Assembly: GCA_016859345.1 (NCBI GenBank) | Contig: CM029129.1 | Location: 12,292,946-12,356,945, forward strand | Length of the DNA: 64,000 nucleotides | Direction of reading: 5' to 3' | Origin: Istiophorus platypterus | Taxonomy: Eukaryota; Chordata; Actinopteri; Istiophoriformes; Istiophoridae | In this document: one piece after another, positions 60,609 through 64,000 of the stretch | Numbering within the stretch: position 1 is the stretch's first letter | How the letters are laid out: each line of letters opens with the position of its first letter | Position numbers and translations under genes: made by a program | Notes under the pieces: generated by a model | Told to the model about the DNA's origin: nothing | Databases searched by the model: none | What the model saw: only the letters and a program-made list of their open reading frames with translations

Positions 60609-61421
60609 GATGATATGCGACAAAGGTCATGAACTGGATTCAAAACCAAAACAGTGAGCATGTGGCATATGTCCCATCCCACTGCTGCACAGGACATCCA
60701 GCAGCAGGACGGCCTTTAATGTTCGCAAACAACAAATACAACATGTTGATATTGAAACATTTAAAATGTAGATAATTTTCATTTCGGCTGTTGGAGCCTC
60801 AGTTAAAGGAATAAAGAGTACCCGCACTTTGTTTGGAGATTAATCAGAGTGAGCATTCGATGCTTTTGAAAGTCCTAATTTGGTCAGGCCTTCGTAATCC
60901 AGGGCAGGAGACTGGAGACTGATCGCTGCGGGGCTCTTACTGGCAACATCCCTGCCACTACACAGACAAACTTAAATACACTGTTATAACGTCTTTTTCT
61001 ACCTCTCATCACAAAACAATACAGCTGGGATTTTGTCCATCACAAGTTACCAGAGTCTAAAGCAAGGTCTCTGAGTTAATAATTTCATCAAAGAAATAGA
61101 AAAATGCCTTAGAGCTTTTTAGAACATGAAAACAGAGAAAAGCAGCGAATATCCACTTTGGCAAGACTTTAGCTAGAAAAGTTAATATGACATGATGATA
61201 TCTTACAATAGTTGTTAAAAGGTTATTTCATCATTTATGTCAATCTATTAATCAACTATTCTTTTCAGCAATATAGAGAAGTTCACATTTGGGACTGCCA
61301 GTGATCAGTTACTCATCAAAACTTGGTTGTTTGTGGTGGGAGTCAGATTCATATCTCTAACAATTTGACCACCTGACAGACCCAGATTGGGCATCACTAC
61401 TGGCCTGACAGAGGGGGAAAC
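59961..61421. other. Spacer between ilk promoter and timm10b, with (AG)n repeat
   Basis: Mostly unremarkable AT-rich sequence including the timm10b 3' UTR (below 61422). A T-run lies at about 60172-60184 and a pure AG microsatellite at 60573-60607. No coding exon is supported. Confidence 0.6.
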
Positions 61422-62758
61422 CTATGGGGTTCTCCCTTGGCCTGACAGGCTCTCTGTGGATTTTGATACTATAGGTACAGTGACTTTTGACACAGACACA
61501 TCCTCTGGTGAAGAGGTTGGTTTAGATGAACCTGAACTCCCGGACTCAGTTTGGGAACCAGCTATGGGCGGCTGTGGAGAGCCTGCCGTATAAGATGGTC
61601 CACCGCCAGCTATATTAAGTAGTGAAGGATTTACCATTTCAGTTGCAGGTGTGAGTGGTGTAGCAGCTGATAAATTGACTCCTGTGGCCAATGTGGATTT
61701 GGATACAGCAGCATCCAGCTCAACTGGAATATCTAACCCTGAGGGTTTTAAGACTGAGCCATTGGCCTCTGGTCCAGCATCGGTCACTAAAGGGGGTAAC
61801 AGTGCAGGTATTTGTGGGGATGGAGATGAGGTGACGGGGCTCTGAGATGCCGGTAAGGCGTCTGCCGCAGGCTGCCCCACGGATGCAAAAGCAGCTGCCT
61901 CCGCTGCCTTGGCATTCTCCGCAGCCTTGCTCTCCATCTCCTCCATCCGGCGCTGCACCATCCGAGGCATCAGCTGAACATAGGTGCTCATCAGGCGGTG
62001 GTTAGAGCGAATCAGCTTCCCCGCACAGCTGTCCACACAGCGCTCCTGGACAGACAACAGCAGTTGCAGGTGATGAGTCAATAACTATAGTATGCATTCA
62101 TCATACACTATTTGGTCAAAGATATATAGACTCGCTGTTCACATGGGCTCTGAGGTTATTTTATATGGTCTGGGCCCTTTTTCTGTGGTTTGCACGCTTG
62201 CACGCCTTGCAAGGCCCTGACATTAACCACATCCAACACCTTTGTCAGACGCGGTCACCCGACATCAGTGGCCAACCTCACTAATGCTTTTGTGGCTTAA
62301 TTGGAGCAAAACCCATGCAGACAGGATCCAAACTCTTCCAGGAGGCCTTTTTATAGAAGCGGAGGCTGAGCAGCATTTTCATGGCAACTGTCTTGGAATG
62401 AGATATTCAGCAGAGAAGCAGCAGGTAAAGAGAAGACGATCAAACACAGCGGGGCAAAAACAATAACAATCAAAGCTGCAGCTGTATACGTGCATGATGA
62501 GTGTACACATGTAGTCGACATGTTTACTCGACTGCTCCTACCTCGTCCATGGTGAGGTTTCTGTAGTTGAAGTTGTTGGTGCATCGCTGGAAGCAGACTT
62601 CAGTCATGCGGTTGTAAACCAGAAGGAAGTCCCGCAGCTACAAGAGACACAGTGACTCAAACTCACCATCGGACTGCGTTTATTTGCAAATATGTTCACT
62701 GTGGACGCAGGTGAACCCGAGTTCGACTTACGTTTCTCAGCTGTTGGTCAGGATCCAT
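61422..62758 (-). CDS. timm10b: Mitochondrial import inner membrane translocase subunit Tim10B (Tim9b) with long C-terminal extension
   Basis: Three exons (minus): 62732-62758, 62542-62637, 61422-62045; 248 aa against 103 in human. Residues 1-90 are a small-TIM domain: LRNLRDFLLVYNRMTEVCFQRC, then CVDSCAGKLIRSNHRLMSTYVQLMP. The twin CX3C motifs (CFQRC and CVDSC) form the two disulfides of the helical hairpin. TIMM10B sits with TIMM9/TIMM10 on the TIMM22 complex in the intermembrane space and helps insert carrier proteins. After residue 90 come an Ala/Glu-rich helix (MESKAAENAKAAEAA) and about 135 residues of Ser/Pro/Thr/Ala/Gly with no recognised domain, ending GQGRTP. The extension is one open frame within the last exon, continuous with the domain. 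The small-TIM identity is firm; the role of the tail is unknown. Confidence 0.92.
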
Positions 62759-63100
62759 CGCGTCTGAGGCTTTCGACCGGTTAGCTAAAATGCTAACATG
62801 AGAGCCGGTCAGCCAGTGAATCAACCAAGCCGGAGTCTCACCGATTCTTAGCTGTCAGAGGTGAATGAGGGCACAGTCCCGCAAGATTGAATTCACATGT
62901 CAGTTTTAACGCACAACTAAAACCAGCCGGACACTGAACTGGTTCAGGCAGTGGATTAAAATGGCACGACTTTCACATGGTGGCTGCCATGTTTGTAACG
63001 AAGATCGTCCGCGCCGGCGTGAGGCGTCACTCGAAGGAAAAAATCCGGTCCCCTCTCTGGTTTGCGGCAGTAACTGACGATTCAGTTTCTCCAAAAAAGA
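62759..63100 (-). promoter_or_regulatory. timm10b 5' UTR and promoter region
   Basis: Moderately GC-rich sequence directly upstream of the timm10b start, with no intron signal needed to reach the ATG. It contains CGCGCCGGCG-type elements near 63010-63020 and an inverted CCAAT-like stretch (ATTGAATT) is too weak to call. No TATA box is seen, as is usual for a housekeeping gene. Confidence 0.45.
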
Positions 63101-64000
63101 TACAGAAAATTAATATTTTTTTTTGTGAGGTTTGGAAATGATTGAAGTTGTTTTACAGCTCATATGACTATTATGAAGATATTTCAAGCGAAAGCTGGAA
63201 TAAAAAAAATGTCACAATATTTCATATCACCCACAATGAGAAATTTGTAAACAGTTTCCCAAGTTTGGACCCTTGAATGCAGCAAGACAAAGACGGTAGC
63301 TTTACTTTATTTTATTAATCTCATTGTTCATTTTCATTTGTTATATTTTCATACAGCAGTCTCCACTAATGCGTGTCCACAGGAGGAGTTACAGTTGTAA
63401 ACAAATAAATTTAACACCTTTATCTTCTTACATCTACATTATGGTCTGCTATAAACTACTGTTATTATGTGTTTATATACTAATTATAAATGATAAATGT
63501 GGGGACCAAAAACGTTATTAAGTATCTTGAATGTTGACCGTCATGCTCCAAGAAAAGCAGCAATGTGAAAAAGGCAGTTTAGAAGACAGCTAGTATGTCA
63601 AAGTGCACATAAAAAATACACATTTCAAAATATCTTTTAAAATATGGTTATGCAATATTTTTTTTTAAAAAAGGAAAAAACATTCAATGCATTTGTTAGA
63701 TGCAAGGGACACACAACACATATCTCAACAACACTGAAACAAAAGTAATATTTTTGTTCCGTTTTTGAAGTAGGAGAAGGCATTCGGTCCCAATACTAGC
63801 TACCTGGCTCACTATTTACTCCAAATAACAAGGACTATGTATTGAATTGAAAGTTTTCATTAACTGCTTCTATGCATAATCACTTTAACAGAATGCAGCT
63901 AAAAGTGCTAGCAGGGTGTAAGGATGGTCATGTTCGCTGGTTGGCCAGAAAGTCCGTCCATCTGCTTGTCCACCAGTTTGGTTCACAACAAGACACTTTA
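63101..64000. other. Unassigned right-hand end
   Basis: AT-rich sequence with A- and T-runs. No exon, RNA gene or repeat family is recognised. It could be spacer or the 3' UTR of a gene beyond the window. Confidence 0.5.

Noticed and set aside
63101..64000. Possible exon of a further gene at the right edge
   Set aside because: No reading frame with recognisable protein sequence or paired splice sites was found.

Overview
This is ordinary nuclear DNA from a ray-finned (teleost) fish. The signs are small multi-exon genes with GT-AG introns, AT-rich spacers, many (CA)n, (GT)n, (AG)n and (AT)n microsatellites, a Tc1-like transposon relic, a fish-type SINE-like repeat, and protein sequences that match vertebrate families exon by exon. 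I see no bacterial, phage, CRISPR or organellar sequence. Exons were joined by reading splice sites and checking codon phase. Every complete gene model below closes in frame from start to stop.

Layout, left to right: the last coding exon of a plus-strand gene (1-72; by position perhaps frem2); stoml3 (minus, 4.2-7.8 kb); a spacer holding an AT microsatellite and a dead Tc1-like transposase; proser1 (minus, 11.2-19.1 kb), head to head with vps36 (plus, 20.0-24.8 kb); thsd1 (plus, CpG-rich 5' exon near 27.2 kb, coding 28.3-33.8 kb); an fgl1-like fibrinogen-domain gene (minus, 34.6-37.0 kb); tpte, a voltage-sensing phosphatase (plus, 39.3-44.4 kb); smpd1, acid sphingomyelinase (minus, 45.9-50.8 kb); ilk (minus, 52.3-59.0 kb); timm10b (minus, 61.4-62.8 kb). 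The last 1.2 kb shows nothing I can name.

The genes do not form a pathway. They serve membrane scaffolding (stoml3), chromatin (proser1), ESCRT-II sorting (vps36), endothelial and focal adhesion (thsd1, ilk), a secreted fibrinogen-like factor (fgl1), phosphoinositide and sphingolipid turnover (tpte, smpd1) and mitochondrial import (timm10b). The order combines neighbourhoods that lie apart in humans: STOML3-PROSER1 (13q13), VPS36-THSD1 (13q14) and SMPD1/ILK/TIMM10B (11p15.4).

I found no new biological system. The points most worth checking are: a near-perfect 0.8 kb tandem duplication inside an ilk intron; a long Ser/Pro/Thr/Ala-rich C-terminal extension on Timm10b; a possible soluble Thsd1 form made by retaining a 170-nt intron with a weak donor; a GC-AG intron in thsd1; Leu- and Pro-coding triplet repeats in the smpd1 signal peptide; and perfect RNA-hairpin palindromes near 1.4, 2.5 and 43.1 kb.
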